64,000 bases of DNA, taken from positions 5,456,001 through 5,520,000 of the forward strand of contig NZ_JAGINU010000001.1 in the NCBI RefSeq assembly GCF_017876315.1, read 5' to 3'. Source of the DNA: Pseudonocardia parietis. GTDB lineage: Bacteria; Actinomycetota; Actinomycetes; Mycobacteriales; Pseudonocardiaceae. Of the stretch, positions 16,004 through 22,934 are shown in pieces (position 1 is the first letter of the stretch; each line of letters opens with the position of its first letter). A model generated the notes under the pieces. It ran no database searches. It saw only the letters and a list, made by a program, of their open reading frames with translations, and was not told the origin of the DNA. The position numbers and the translations under genes are program-made.

Positions 16004-17050
16004 CTACTCCTCGGTGGACCGGCCGTGGCCCGAGGTCCGGGTGAGCTCGCGCCCGTCCTTCTCCTCCGCGGCCCGCTTGCGCGACACGACGAGGCTGGCG
16101 ATCGCGGCGACGGCGATCGTGCCGGTGATGACGAGCAGCGACAGCCAGATCGGCACCTCGGGGACCGGCACCGGCTGTCCGCCGTTGATGAACGGCACGT
16201 TGTTCTCGTGCAGCGCGTGCAGGGTCAGCTTCACGCCGATGAAGGCGAGGATGACGGCCAGGCCGTGCGCCAGGAAGATCAGCCGCTCCAGCAGCCCACC
16301 GATGAGGAAGTAGAGCTGGCGCAGACCGAGCAGGGCGAACGCGTTCGCGGTGAAGACCAGGAACGGCTCCTGGGTCAGGCCGAAGATCGCGGGGATCGAG
16401 TCGAACGCGAACAGCAGGTCGGTCAGCCCGATCGCCACGATGACCAGCGCCATCGGGGTCAGCAGCCGCTTGCCGTCGATCCGGGTGGTGAGCTTCGCGC
16501 CGTCGTACTCGGTCGAGGTCGGGAGCACCCTGCGGACCATGCGGATCAGCCGGGAGTCGCCCGCGTCGCCCGCGTCCTGCTCGTGCCCGCCCGACAGGGC
16601 CTCCTTGATCTGAGAGTACGCCAGCCAGAACAGGACGATCGCGAAGAGGTAGAACACGGCGACGAAACGCTCGATGATCACCGCGCCGACCGCGATGAAC
16701 GCACCTCGCATGACGATCGCGATCGCGATGCCGATCAGCAGCACCTTCTGCTGGTGCACCTTGGGCACCGCGAACGCCGTCATGATCAGCAGGAAGACGA
16801 ACAGGTTGTCGACCGACAGTGCCTTCTCGGTCAGCCAGCCGGCCATGTACTCGCCGCCGTACTGCCAGCCGGAGAAGACGCCGACGCCGACGCCGAAGAG
16901 CAGGGCGAGCGCGATGTAGCCGGCCGACCAGATCGCCGACTCGCGCAGTGTCGGCTCGTGCGGGTCGCGGGCGTGCCCGACGAAGTCGAACACGAGCATG
17001 CCGATGATGGCGGCGACGGTCGCCAGCCATACCCAGAGCGGAACGTTCAC
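16004..17050 (-). CDS. TerC family integral membrane protein
   Basis: The 348-residue protein has about nine hydrophobic segments and the TerC signature: EKALSVDNLFVFLLIM in the first half and DLLFAFDSIPAIFGLT in the second, with acidic residues inside helices that probably bind metal. Family members (TerC, Alx, MeeF/YceF) export manganese or support metalation of exported proteins. I chose GTG 17048-17050, which follows GGAGGAA. A second GTG at 17078-17080 has a good ribosome site that overlaps the 3' strand of the upstream riboswitch, so it is less likely. The riboswitch indicates Mn-responsive control. Confidence 0.87.
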   Translation of the reverse strand: MNVPLWVWLATVAAIIGMLVFDFVGHARDPHEPTLRESAIWSAGYIALALLFGVGVGVFSGWQYGGEYMAGWLTEKALSVDNLFVFLLIMTAFAVPKVHQQKVLLIGIAIAIVMRGAFIAVGAVIIERFVAVFYLFAIVLFWLAYSQIKEALSGGHEQDAGDAGDSRLIRMVRRVLPTSTEYDGAKLTTRIDGKRLLTPMALVIVAIGLTDLLFAFDSIPAIFGLTQEPFLVFTANAFALLGLRQLYFLIGGLLERLIFLAHGLAVILAFIGVKLTLHALHENNVPFINGGQPVPVPEVPIWLSLLVITGTIAVAAIASLVVSRKRAAEEKDGRELTRTSGHGRSTEE

Positions 17051-17080
17051 AGGGGTTTCCTCCAGCGCAGGATCGAGCAC

Positions 17081-17190
17081 TGAAGGTCTCCTCCGCCCGC
17101 TGATCGCGGACCGGCCCCACCGGGAACAGCTCGTCCTGATTCCGTGGTGACGGCGGCGCCGTGTCGGGAGTACTCCCCTTCGTGGGGAGA
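17081..17190 (-). ncRNA. Probable yybP-ykoY manganese riboswitch upstream of terC-like gene
   Basis: On the minus strand the region starts with CCCC-ACGAAGGGGAGTA, contains CGTCACCACGG, later CCGGTGG, and closes with GGAGACCTTC. These resemble the conserved parts of the yybP-ykoY motif (GGGGAGUA, CGUCA, GAGACC). The outer GAAGG/CCTTC can form the P1 stem. That motif is known to sense Mn2+ and commonly precedes TerC/Alx genes, as here. An alternative hairpin CTCCCC-ACGAA-GGGGAG at the 5' end could be the competing fold. I recognised it by eye; a covariance search is needed for certainty. Confidence 0.65.
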
Positions 17191-17324
17191 ACGCTAGGGC
17201 ACGGTGCTCGATCTTCGACAGTCCGGAGGATCGCGACCTTCGTCACCGCTGTCCGTTTCGCCCCTGGGGCGCTGCTTCTCGGAGCGGGACCCTGCGGGCT
17301 CCTCGCGCACCCGCCCGGCCGGGG

Positions 17325-18326
17325 TCAGCCGGTGGCCAGCCGCACGGTGGCGCCGCCGCGGACCGGCTGCTGAACCGGCCGCGGGGGTGCCGGCAGGCGC
17401 CGGACGACGGTGCCCCGGGCGGGTGCTGCCCGCACCACCGGCAGTGGGCCGCTGCCGAGCTCCCGCGGTGCCGGAGCCCCCTCGGCCGGGACGTGGGCCG
17501 GGCGGGCCGGCAGCTCGGGCAGCGCGGGCAGGGCGGCGGCACCGGCCGGCAGCAGGCGGAGCAGGGCGGGCGCGTCCCGGAACGGGGTCGGCACCGGCGA
17601 CGGCCGGGTGTGCCCGGCTCCGTGGTGGGGCTCCGGCCGGGCGCACCGCTCGCGGCCCGCGACCTTCGCGGCCAGCCGCAGTGCCGTCCGCGGCGAGGCC
17701 AGACACCCGGTGAGCGCGCGGTGGAGCCGGCCGGGCGCGGACAGCGTGCGGCCGCGGTCCAGGTCGTCGAGCGAGCGGCGTACGACCATCCGCAGCTCCG
17801 TCCACGGCGGTCCCGCCGGGTCGTCGTGGCCGCGGATCCGCCCGGCGTCGACGGCGGTGACCGTCACCCCGGTCCCCTGCAGCGACGCGGCGACGGTGCC
17901 GGTGAACGCCGGCACCCAGGACTGCGCGGCATCGTGGTCGTTGCCGCTCGACGGCGGAGGGCCTGCGACGTTGAGGATCCCGCCGCGGCCGCGGGCGGCC
18001 ATCACCGACGCGGCCGCCCGGGTCAGCCGCAGCACTGCGGCCGTGGTCGCCTCGGCCTCGGCGCCGGCGTTGTTCACCAGCAGCTCGATCGGCGGGGCGG
18101 GATCGGCGATCCGCCGCTCGACCGCTGCCGGCCCGGCCGGGTCGGTGAGGTCCGCGGCGAGCGTCTCGACGATGGCGCCGGTGGCGCGGCCGATCCGTTC
18201 GGCCGTGGCGGCCAGCCGGTCGGCGTCCCGGGCGACCAGGACGATCGAGTACCCGCGTTCGGCGAGCTCGCGGGCGTAGGCCTCGCCGAGTCCGCGGCTT
18301 CCCCCGGTGACCAGTGCTGTCGGCAT
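17325..18326 (-). CDS. SDR-fold protein with degraded active site and Pro/Ala-rich tail
   Basis: The first 220 residues of this 333-residue protein are an SDR: VTGGSRGLGEAYA near residue 8 and a VNNAGAEAE segment. The catalytic Tyr-x3-Lys is missing; the expected position reads SWVPAFTGTVA, so oxidoreductase chemistry is unlikely. The final 110 residues are low-complexity Pro/Ala/Arg. ATG 18324-18326 lies 7 bp from a TACTGT -10, so the transcript may be leaderless. Three 19-bp repeats lie just upstream. It may be a nucleotide-binding regulator or scaffold; function unknown. Confidence 0.65.
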   Translation of the reverse strand: MPTALVTGGSRGLGEAYARELAERGYSIVLVARDADRLAATAERIGRATGAIVETLAADLTDPAGPAAVERRIADPAPPIELLVNNAGAEAEATTAAVLRLTRAAASVMAARGRGGILNVAGPPPSSGNDHDAAQSWVPAFTGTVAASLQGTGVTVTAVDAGRIRGHDDPAGPPWTELRMVVRRSLDDLDRGRTLSAPGRLHRALTGCLASPRTALRLAAKVAGRERCARPEPHHGAGHTRPSPVPTPFRDAPALLRLLPAGAAALPALPELPARPAHVPAEGAPAPRELGSGPLPVVRAAPARGTVVRRLPAPPRPVQQPVRGGATVRLATG

Positions 18327-18350
18327 GCGTCGCACAGTAGGGACCGTTCG

Positions 18351-18407
18351 CTGTGCGGCCACTGAGAACCTGTGCGGCCACTGAGAACTTGTGTGGCCAC
18401 TGAGAAC
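18351..18407. repeat. Three tandem 19-bp repeats at the promoter of the SDR-like gene
   Basis: CTGTGCGGCCACTGAGAAC occurs at 18351-18369 and 18370-18388 (identical) and at 18389-18407 with two changes. The 19-bp period is close to two helical turns. The array lies over and upstream of the probable -35 of the minus-strand gene starting at 18326 (-10 TACTGT at complement 18334-18339). The repeats may be cooperative protein-binding sites or the multi-repeat end of a lost IS21-like element. Confidence 0.85.
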
Positions 18408-18455
18408 GGCCGACGATCCGGCACCGGGACGCGGTCGGCCTCCCCACGCGGCCGG

Positions 18456-18484
18456 TTGTCCCGCTCGATCACGACGGCTACCGT
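18456..18484 (+). promoter_or_regulatory. Promoter candidate for the sigma factor gene
   Basis: TTGTCC (18456-18461) and TACCGT (18479-18484) are separated by exactly 17 bp, about 100 bp before the start codon at 18584. The elements fit a housekeeping sigma-A promoter. Confidence 0.4.
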
Positions 18485-18583
18485 GGCCGGTCCCGGTTCC
18501 ACGCCCCGTTCGGAGAACCGTGGCTCGATCCGTTCAGCACGCAGCGGACCCCGCATCAGCCGTAGGCGAAGGCGAGGCAGTCC

Positions 18584-19414
18584 ATGCGCACCCGCACCCG
18601 TCCCACTGCGACCGCCCCCACCCGCGACGGCCGGCACGGCTACGACCACCTCGTCCCGGTCCTGGAACAGCTCGCCGCCACCCCCGTCGCGGACGCGGAC
18701 CGCCGGGCGCTGCGCGAGCACGTCATCCGGGAGTTCCGCCCGCTGGTGCGCAACCTGTCCCGGCGGTTCGCCCAGGGCGGGAACAGCGCCGAGGACATCG
18801 AGCAGGCAGGGATGCTCGGCCTGGTCAAGGCCATCGACCGCTACGACCCGGCGGCCGCGACCGGCGGCCCGCTCGGCTTCCTGGTGCCGAGCATCCGCGG
18901 CGAGATGAAGCGGTATCTGCGGGACCGGTCCTGGGCCGTCCGGGTGCCGCGCGACCTCAAGGACCTCGCCGTCCGGGTCCGGAGCACGGCCGACACGCTC
19001 GGGCAGCGCCTGGGCCGGGCGCCGCGGCCGTCCGAACTGGCCCGCGAACTGGATGTGACCACCGACGAGGTGATCGACGCCCTCGGCGCGCTCGACTCGC
19101 ACCACGCCCGCTCGCTGGACGCGCGCACCGGGGACGGGTCCGGAGACGGCGGCGGGGACGGCGGCGGCACCCCGCTCGGCGAGCTGATCGGCGGCGAGGA
19201 CCCGGGCCTCGAGGTCGCCGCGCACCGTGCGGAACTGCACGCGGTGATCGGCGCCCTGCCCGAGCGGGAGCGGCGGATCCTGATGATGCGGTTCTTCGGT
19301 GACAGCACCCAGTCGCAGATCGCGGCACAGCTGGGCATCTCGCAGATGCACGTGTCCCGCCTGCTGTCGCGCACGCTGACGCAGCTCCGTGAGCAGCTCA
19401 CCGAGCACGACTGA
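18584..19414 (+). CDS. RNA polymerase sigma factor, SigB/SigF/SigG stress type
   Basis: The 276-residue sigma-70 group 3 protein has region 2 (LVRNLSRRFAQGG, then EDIEQAGMLGLVKAIDRYD), region 3 (RVPRDLKDLAVRV) and region 4 (a helix-turn-helix with SQSQIAAQLGISQMHVSRLLSRTL-like sequence). This arrangement, with no large non-conserved insert, is that of SigB/SigF/SigG, which control stress and development. An acidic Gly/Asp linker near residues 185-200 is unusual. No anti-sigma factor (RsbW-like) gene is adjacent, which is atypical for SigF. Neighbouring stress genes have SigF-type promoters, suggesting a local regulon. Confidence 0.87.
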   Translation: MRTRTRPTATAPTRDGRHGYDHLVPVLEQLAATPVADADRRALREHVIREFRPLVRNLSRRFAQGGNSAEDIEQAGMLGLVKAIDRYDPAAATGGPLGFLVPSIRGEMKRYLRDRSWAVRVPRDLKDLAVRVRSTADTLGQRLGRAPRPSELARELDVTTDEVIDALGALDSHHARSLDARTGDGSGDGGGDGGGTPLGELIGGEDPGLEVAAHRAELHAVIGALPERERRILMMRFFGDSTQSQIAAQLGISQMHVSRLLSRTLTQLREQLTEHD

Positions 19415-19420
19415 CGACGC

Positions 19421-20272
19421 TCAGCCGGGCATCGTCTCCCCACCGACCGGGGCGAGCACCTCCCCGGTGTAGTACGACGACAGCGCCGGAGCCGCGAAGA
19501 ACACGTAGGACGGGGCGATCTCGTCCGGAGCGGCCGGCCGGCCCATGGGGACCTGCTCCCCGAAGCCCTCGACCTTCCCCTCGGGCATCGTCGCCGGGAT
19601 CAGCGGCGTCCACACCGGGCCGGGTGCGACGCAGTTGACCCGGATCCCACGCGGTGTCAGCGACTGCGCGAGCGAGTACGTCAGCGACTGCACGGCGCCC
19701 TTGGTGGCCGAGTAGTCGATGAGGGACTTGTTGCCCCGCAACCCGTTGACCGACCCGGTGTTGATGATCGCGCCACCGTCGGGCAGATGGTCCAGCGCGG
19801 CCCTGGTGACGCGGAAGAAGCTGTGCACGTTCACCTCGAAGGTGCGCAGCCACTTCTCGTCGGAGATCTCCGACAACGAGTCGTACGGTTCCTGGGTCGC
19901 GATGTTGTTGACCAGTGTGTCCAGCCGGCCGAGCTCCTCGACGGTACGGCCGACGATCTGCGAACAGTGCGCGGCGTCGCCGAGGTCGCCGGGCAGCAGC
20001 AGGCACCGGCGTCCCTGCGCCCGTACCAGCTCCGCGGTGTGCTCGGCATCGGCGTGCTCGGTCAGGTAGGCCACCGCGACGTCCGCGCCCTCCTTCGCGA
20101 AAGCGACCGAGACCGCACGGCCGATGCCGGAGTCGCCCCCGGTCACCAGGGCGACGGTGCCGTCGAGCAGGCCGCGCCCCCGGTAGTCGCGCATCTCGTC
20201 GCGGGGATGCGGCTCCATCTCGCCGGTGCTCCCGGGTGGGGTCTGCTGCTGGGCGGGCGGGCTGTCGGTCAC
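19421..20272 (-). CDS. SDR family oxidoreductase, general stress type
   Basis: The 283-residue protein has an extended N-terminus (about 35 residues with the GEMEPHPRDEMRDYRGRG segment typical of YhdF/GspA39-type SDRs), TGGDSGIG at 44-51, and catalytic S174, Y187 and K191 (YSATK). Related enzymes are members of general stress regulons and act on polyols or glucose. GTG 20270-20272 follows AGGGAG. A SigF-type promoter (GTTT, 16 bp, GGGTAG) lies at complement 20304-20329. It is convergent with the sigma factor gene. Confidence 0.87.
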   Translation of the reverse strand: MTDSPPAQQQTPPGSTGEMEPHPRDEMRDYRGRGLLDGTVALVTGGDSGIGRAVSVAFAKEGADVAVAYLTEHADAEHTAELVRAQGRRCLLLPGDLGDAAHCSQIVGRTVEELGRLDTLVNNIATQEPYDSLSEISDEKWLRTFEVNVHSFFRVTRAALDHLPDGGAIINTGSVNGLRGNKSLIDYSATKGAVQSLTYSLAQSLTPRGIRVNCVAPGPVWTPLIPATMPEGKVEGFGEQVPMGRPAAPDEIAPSYVFFAAPALSSYYTGEVLAPVGGETMPG

Positions 20273-20303
20273 GCGTGCTCCCTCGTGTCGGTTGGTGACG
20301 CGG

Positions 20304-20329
20304 CTACCCCCGGACCCGGCGCGGCAAAC
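20304..20329 (-). promoter_or_regulatory. SigF-type promoter of the stress SDR
   Basis: On the minus strand GTTT (complement 20326-20329), 16 bp and GGGTAG (complement 20304-20309) match the actinobacterial SigF/SigB consensus GTTT-N15-17-GGGTA. The expected start site lies about 25 bp before GTG 20272, leaving room for the AGGGAG ribosome site. Confidence 0.6.
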
Positions 20330-20366
20330 GGCGGCCGGGGCGCTCGGGCCGGATGCGGTCATCGGG

Positions 20367-20391
20367 GATTCCGTACGGCGTCTGCGGGTAA
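20367..20391 (+). promoter_or_regulatory. SigF-type promoter of the universal stress gene
   Basis: GATT (20367-20370), 15 bp and GGGTAA (20386-20391) are one mismatch from the SigF/SigB consensus. The start codon GTG 20424 lies about 26 bp beyond the expected start site. The promoter is divergent from the one at 20304-20329. Confidence 0.5.
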
Positions 20392-20423
20392 CCACGCACC
20401 GGAACCGACACTGGAGGTGAACC

Positions 20424-21116
20424 GTGCGACACGGTGAATCCGGCCGCGGGCAGGCCGACCTGCACCCGCACGACCACGTCGACCGGATGGCCCCGGACCC
20501 GCGTCCGGGCCCCGGGGCAGCGGCCTCGCCGGACGTGCTCCCCGAGCGCCCCGGCCGACCACCCGCCTCGAGCGACGGCGACGGCGACGGCGCGGCCCCC
20601 GCCGGCCCGGAGCACGACCCTGCCCCCGACCTGCCCGAAGCCGGGCGGTACCGGTCACCGGAACCGGGCGCGGACCCGTCCGGAGCGGTCGCGCCGGTGA
20701 CCGGGACCGTGGTCGTCGGCGTCGACGGCACGCCCGCATCGACGGCCGCGCTGACCTGGGCGCGCAGTGTGGTGGGCGTTGGTGCCCGGATCGTCGCGGT
20801 GACCACGTGGCAGGAGCCGGTACAGACGTCCCCCATCGGTGCGCGCGGTGGTCACCGCAGGCAGTCCGACGCGGAGCGGATGCTGGACGACACCCTGCGC
20901 GGCGCCGGCATGACGGACGGGGTGGAGCGGGTGGTCGAACGCGGCCGCCCGGGCACGGTCCTGGCCGAACGGTCCCGCGACGCACAGCTGCTCGTGCTCG
21001 GCAACCGCCGGCGCGGCCCGCTCAGCGCCGTCGGATCGGCCGTGCAGGACTGCTTGCGACACGCATCCTGCCCGGTCGTGGTGATCCCGGACGGCCCGGC
21101 GGCCGACACCGACTGA
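20424..21116 (+). CDS. Universal stress protein with long disordered N-terminal extension
   Basis: Of 230 residues, about the last 140 form a UspA domain: GTVVVGVDGTPAS opens the first strand, and LGNRRRGPLSAVGSAVQDCLRHASCPVVVIP is the ATP-loop region. The second glycine of the usual G-2x-G-9x-G(S/T) motif is Arg, so nucleotide binding may be altered. The first 90 residues are charged, Pro/Asp-rich and probably disordered, which is uncommon. GTG 20424 follows GGAGGTG. The SigF-type promoter and neighbouring stress genes support a stress role. Confidence 0.82.
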   Translation: MRHGESGRGQADLHPHDHVDRMAPDPRPGPGAAASPDVLPERPGRPPASSDGDGDGAAPAGPEHDPAPDLPEAGRYRSPEPGADPSGAVAPVTGTVVVGVDGTPASTAALTWARSVVGVGARIVAVTTWQEPVQTSPIGARGGHRRQSDAERMLDDTLRGAGMTDGVERVVERGRPGTVLAERSRDAQLLVLGNRRRGPLSAVGSAVQDCLRHASCPVVVIPDGPAADTD

Positions 21117-21176
21117 CCGATCGACGGTGACCGGAGGCCCGATGCCGGCCGTGAGCGCACGACGAGAGGAGCACCG

Positions 21177-21545
21177 ATGGACCCCGAGAGGGCACGGACC
21201 CTGCTGCACGAGGAACTGGCCTGGACGGCGGAGACCGCCGATCTGGCCACCGAGGACGCGCCCGCCGGACCGGATGCGGATCGCCTGGCCGCGGGCACGG
21301 ACTTCGGGGACTCCGGCTCCCGCGCCACGGAGTCCATGGACCACGACCTCACGGTGAACACCCTGCGCGGGCGCCGGGAGCGGGTGGAGGAGGCGCTCGC
21401 CCGGCTGGACCGGGGCGAGTACGGGCGGTGCGCCGTCTGCGGCGCCGAGATCGACGACGAGCGCCTGGAGATCCGTCCGGAGACCGACCGCTGCCGCGAG
21501 CACCCCGAGGACGACCGGCAGATGCCCGGCCCGGTCGAGAGCTGA
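21177..21545 (+). CDS. DksA/TraR-type zinc-finger protein
   Basis: The 122-residue protein has an alpha-helical N-terminal half with NTLRGRRERVEEALARLDRGEYG, followed by the DksA/TraR C4-type finger CAVCGAEIDDERLEIRPETDRCREH. The fourth ligand is His instead of Cys (CxxC...CxxH). Members bind the RNA polymerase secondary channel or act as small regulators. A GAGGAG ribosome site lies before ATG 21177. It follows the universal stress gene by 60 bp on the same strand and may be co-transcribed. Confidence 0.82.
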   Translation: MDPERARTLLHEELAWTAETADLATEDAPAGPDADRLAAGTDFGDSGSRATESMDHDLTVNTLRGRRERVEEALARLDRGEYGRCAVCGAEIDDERLEIRPETDRCREHPEDDRQMPGPVES

Positions 21546-21902
21546 GCCGTCAAGAATCGAGCGGGTCGGGAACCGAGCGGGGCGAGCACAGGGCGGGACG
21601 AGCACAGGGGGCACGAGAACCGAGCGCGGACGAGTACGGCCCGGACCCCGAGGATCCACCTCCTCGGGATCCGGGCCGTTCGGCGGTCCGGGTTGCCTCG
21701 CCGGTCCGGGCCGCTCGCCGATCCGGGCTATCTCGCCGGCCCGAGCCGTTCGCCGGTCCGGGCTACCTCGCCGGTCCGGGCTACCTCGCCGGTCCGGGCT
21801 ACCTCGCCGGTCCGGGCTACCTCGCCGGTCCGGGCTACCTCGCCGGTCCGGGCTACCTCGCCGGTCCGGGCTACCTCGCCGGCCCGGACCGGCCGGTCCG
21901 GA
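21546..21902. other. Intergenic gap holding a minisatellite
   Basis: No gene is supported here. The first 140 bases carry loose repeats of a GGGxCGAGCAC-like phrase. The rest is the 18-bp array described separately. The gap separates two convergent genes, the zinc-finger protein and the DJ-1/PfpI protein, so the array could slow or end transcription from both sides. Confidence 0.5.
21685..21880. repeat. 18-bp minisatellite
   Basis: GGTCCGGGCTACCTCGCC is repeated seven times without error at 21755-21880. Four degenerate copies of 17-18 bp precede it from 21685. Because the unit is divisible by three, the plus strand gives an open frame reading Gly-Pro-Gly-Tyr-Leu-Ala repeatedly. That frame has no ribosome site and no conserved context, so I regard it as non-coding. 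Each unit contains self-complementary CCGGTCCGG, so single strands could fold. Confidence 0.95.
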
Positions 21903-22481
21903 CTACGCGGTCGCGCCCTCGGGGTGCACCCGGTGCCTGCCCTCCGCGAACTCCTCGATGATCTTCGCGCAGAACGCGTCGAGGTCGTCCGGGTTGCGGC
22001 TGGTCACCAGACCCTCGTCCGTGCAGACCTGCTCGTCGACGACGGTCGCGCCGGCGTTGCGCAGGTCGGTCCGGATGCTCGGGTACGACGTCAGCGTCCG
22101 TCCCCGGACGACGTCGGCCTCGACCAGCGTCCACGGGCCGTGGCAGATCGCGCCGACCGGCTTGCCCGCGGCGAAGAACGCCCGGACGAAGCCGACCGCT
22201 TTCTCGTCCACCCGCAGGTTGTCCGGGTTGACGGTGCCGCCGGGCAGTACGAGCGCGTCGTAGTCGTCGGCGGAGACGTCGCCGACCGCCCTGTCGACCT
22301 CGAACTTCTCGGCCGGGTTGATGTCGCTGTTCATCGACTGGATCGGGTCGGTCGACAGGGAGACCAGCTCGACCCGGGCCCCGGCCTTGCGCAGCTCCTC
22401 GCGAGGGCGCGTCAGCTCCACCTGCTCCACACCGTCCGCGGCCAGGATCGCGACCGTCCGTCCCTGGAGTTCGTTCGCCAC
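21903..22481 (-). CDS. DJ-1/PfpI family protein (YhbO/YraA-like)
   Basis: The 192-residue protein has the DJ-1/PfpI nucleophile elbow AICHGPW (C113, H114), an upstream VLPGGTVNPDNLR segment and an early Glu (GVEQVEL) that usually pairs with the cysteine. Members are stress-induced and are described as deglycases, glyoxalases or chaperones. GTG 22479-22481 follows GGAGGAACC; an upstream in-frame Met lacks such a site. It lies in the stress island and faces the zinc-finger gene across the minisatellite. Confidence 0.88.
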   Translation of the reverse strand: MANELQGRTVAILAADGVEQVELTRPREELRKAGARVELVSLSTDPIQSMNSDINPAEKFEVDRAVGDVSADDYDALVLPGGTVNPDNLRVDEKAVGFVRAFFAAGKPVGAICHGPWTLVEADVVRGRTLTSYPSIRTDLRNAGATVVDEQVCTDEGLVTSRNPDDLDAFCAKIIEEFAEGRHRVHPEGATA

Positions 22482-22580
22482 CGTGGGTTCCTCCGTTCTT
22501 GTCGATGCCTCATCGGGGACCTCCCTCGGCTTCCCGCTGGGGCGCGCTCCAATCCCGCCGGCCGACCCCGTCACGCCGCG

Positions 22581-22605
22581 GTGTGCCTGCGCCGGCGCCG
22601 GGTAC
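22581..22605 (+). promoter_or_regulatory. SigF-like promoter candidate before small membrane gene
   Basis: GTGT (22581-22584), 15 bp and GGGTAC (22600-22605) resemble GTTT-N15-17-GGGTA with one mismatch, about 35 bp before ATG 22639. Confidence 0.35.
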
Positions 22606-22638
22606 CCGTCCGGTACCGGCACGATCGAGGAGGTACCG

Positions 22639-22920
22639 ATGAACGCCGAGCGGGAACGGCGCCGCGAGGGCTACCGGCAGGGTCTGCCCGACCACCACGA
22701 CCCCACGGCGGGGATCGGCGGCGCGCCACCGGCCCACAGCGCGCTCACCCTGCGCGCGGTGCTCGCCGGATTCGGGTTCGTCGTCGCAGCCGTCGGCGCC
22801 GTACTCGCGGCGACGGCCGGAATCACCTGGTTCGCCGTGGTGCTCGCGGTGATCGCGGTCGTCGCGCTCGTCGATCTGATCTGGATCCTGTACCGCAAGC
22901 GCCGCGGTGAGCCCGGCTGA
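22639..22920 (+). CDS. Small two-helix membrane protein (DUF6343-like)
   Basis: The 93-residue protein has a charged N-terminus, a short HSALTLRAVLAGFGF lead-in and two hydrophobic helices (about 38-58 and 61-83), ending in the basic YRKRRGEPG. It resembles the DUF6343 pattern (small actinobacterial membrane proteins), but I cannot be certain. GAGGAGG precedes ATG 22639, and a SigF-like promoter lies upstream. Function is unknown. Confidence 0.65.
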   Translation: MNAERERRREGYRQGLPDHHDPTAGIGGAPPAHSALTLRAVLAGFGFVVAAVGAVLAATAGITWFAVVLAVIAVVALVDLIWILYRKRRGEPG

Positions 22921-22934
22921 TCTCGCCGTTCTGC

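Noticed and set aside
17078..17080. GTG 17080 as the TerC start
   Set aside because: Its ribosome-site-like GGAGGAG is part of the conserved GAGACC strand of the riboswitch, and GTG 17050 has its own GGAGGAA and the better family N-terminus.
21755..21880. Possible CRISPR array
   Set aside because: The repeats are directly adjacent with no unique spacers and there are no cas genes in the window; it is a simple minisatellite.
21428..21961. Open frame with Gly-Pro-Gly-Tyr-Leu-Ala repeats as a structural protein
   Set aside because: The frame is open only because the 18-bp unit is divisible by three. It has no ribosome site, starts inside the zinc-finger gene in another frame and runs into the antisense of the DJ-1 gene.
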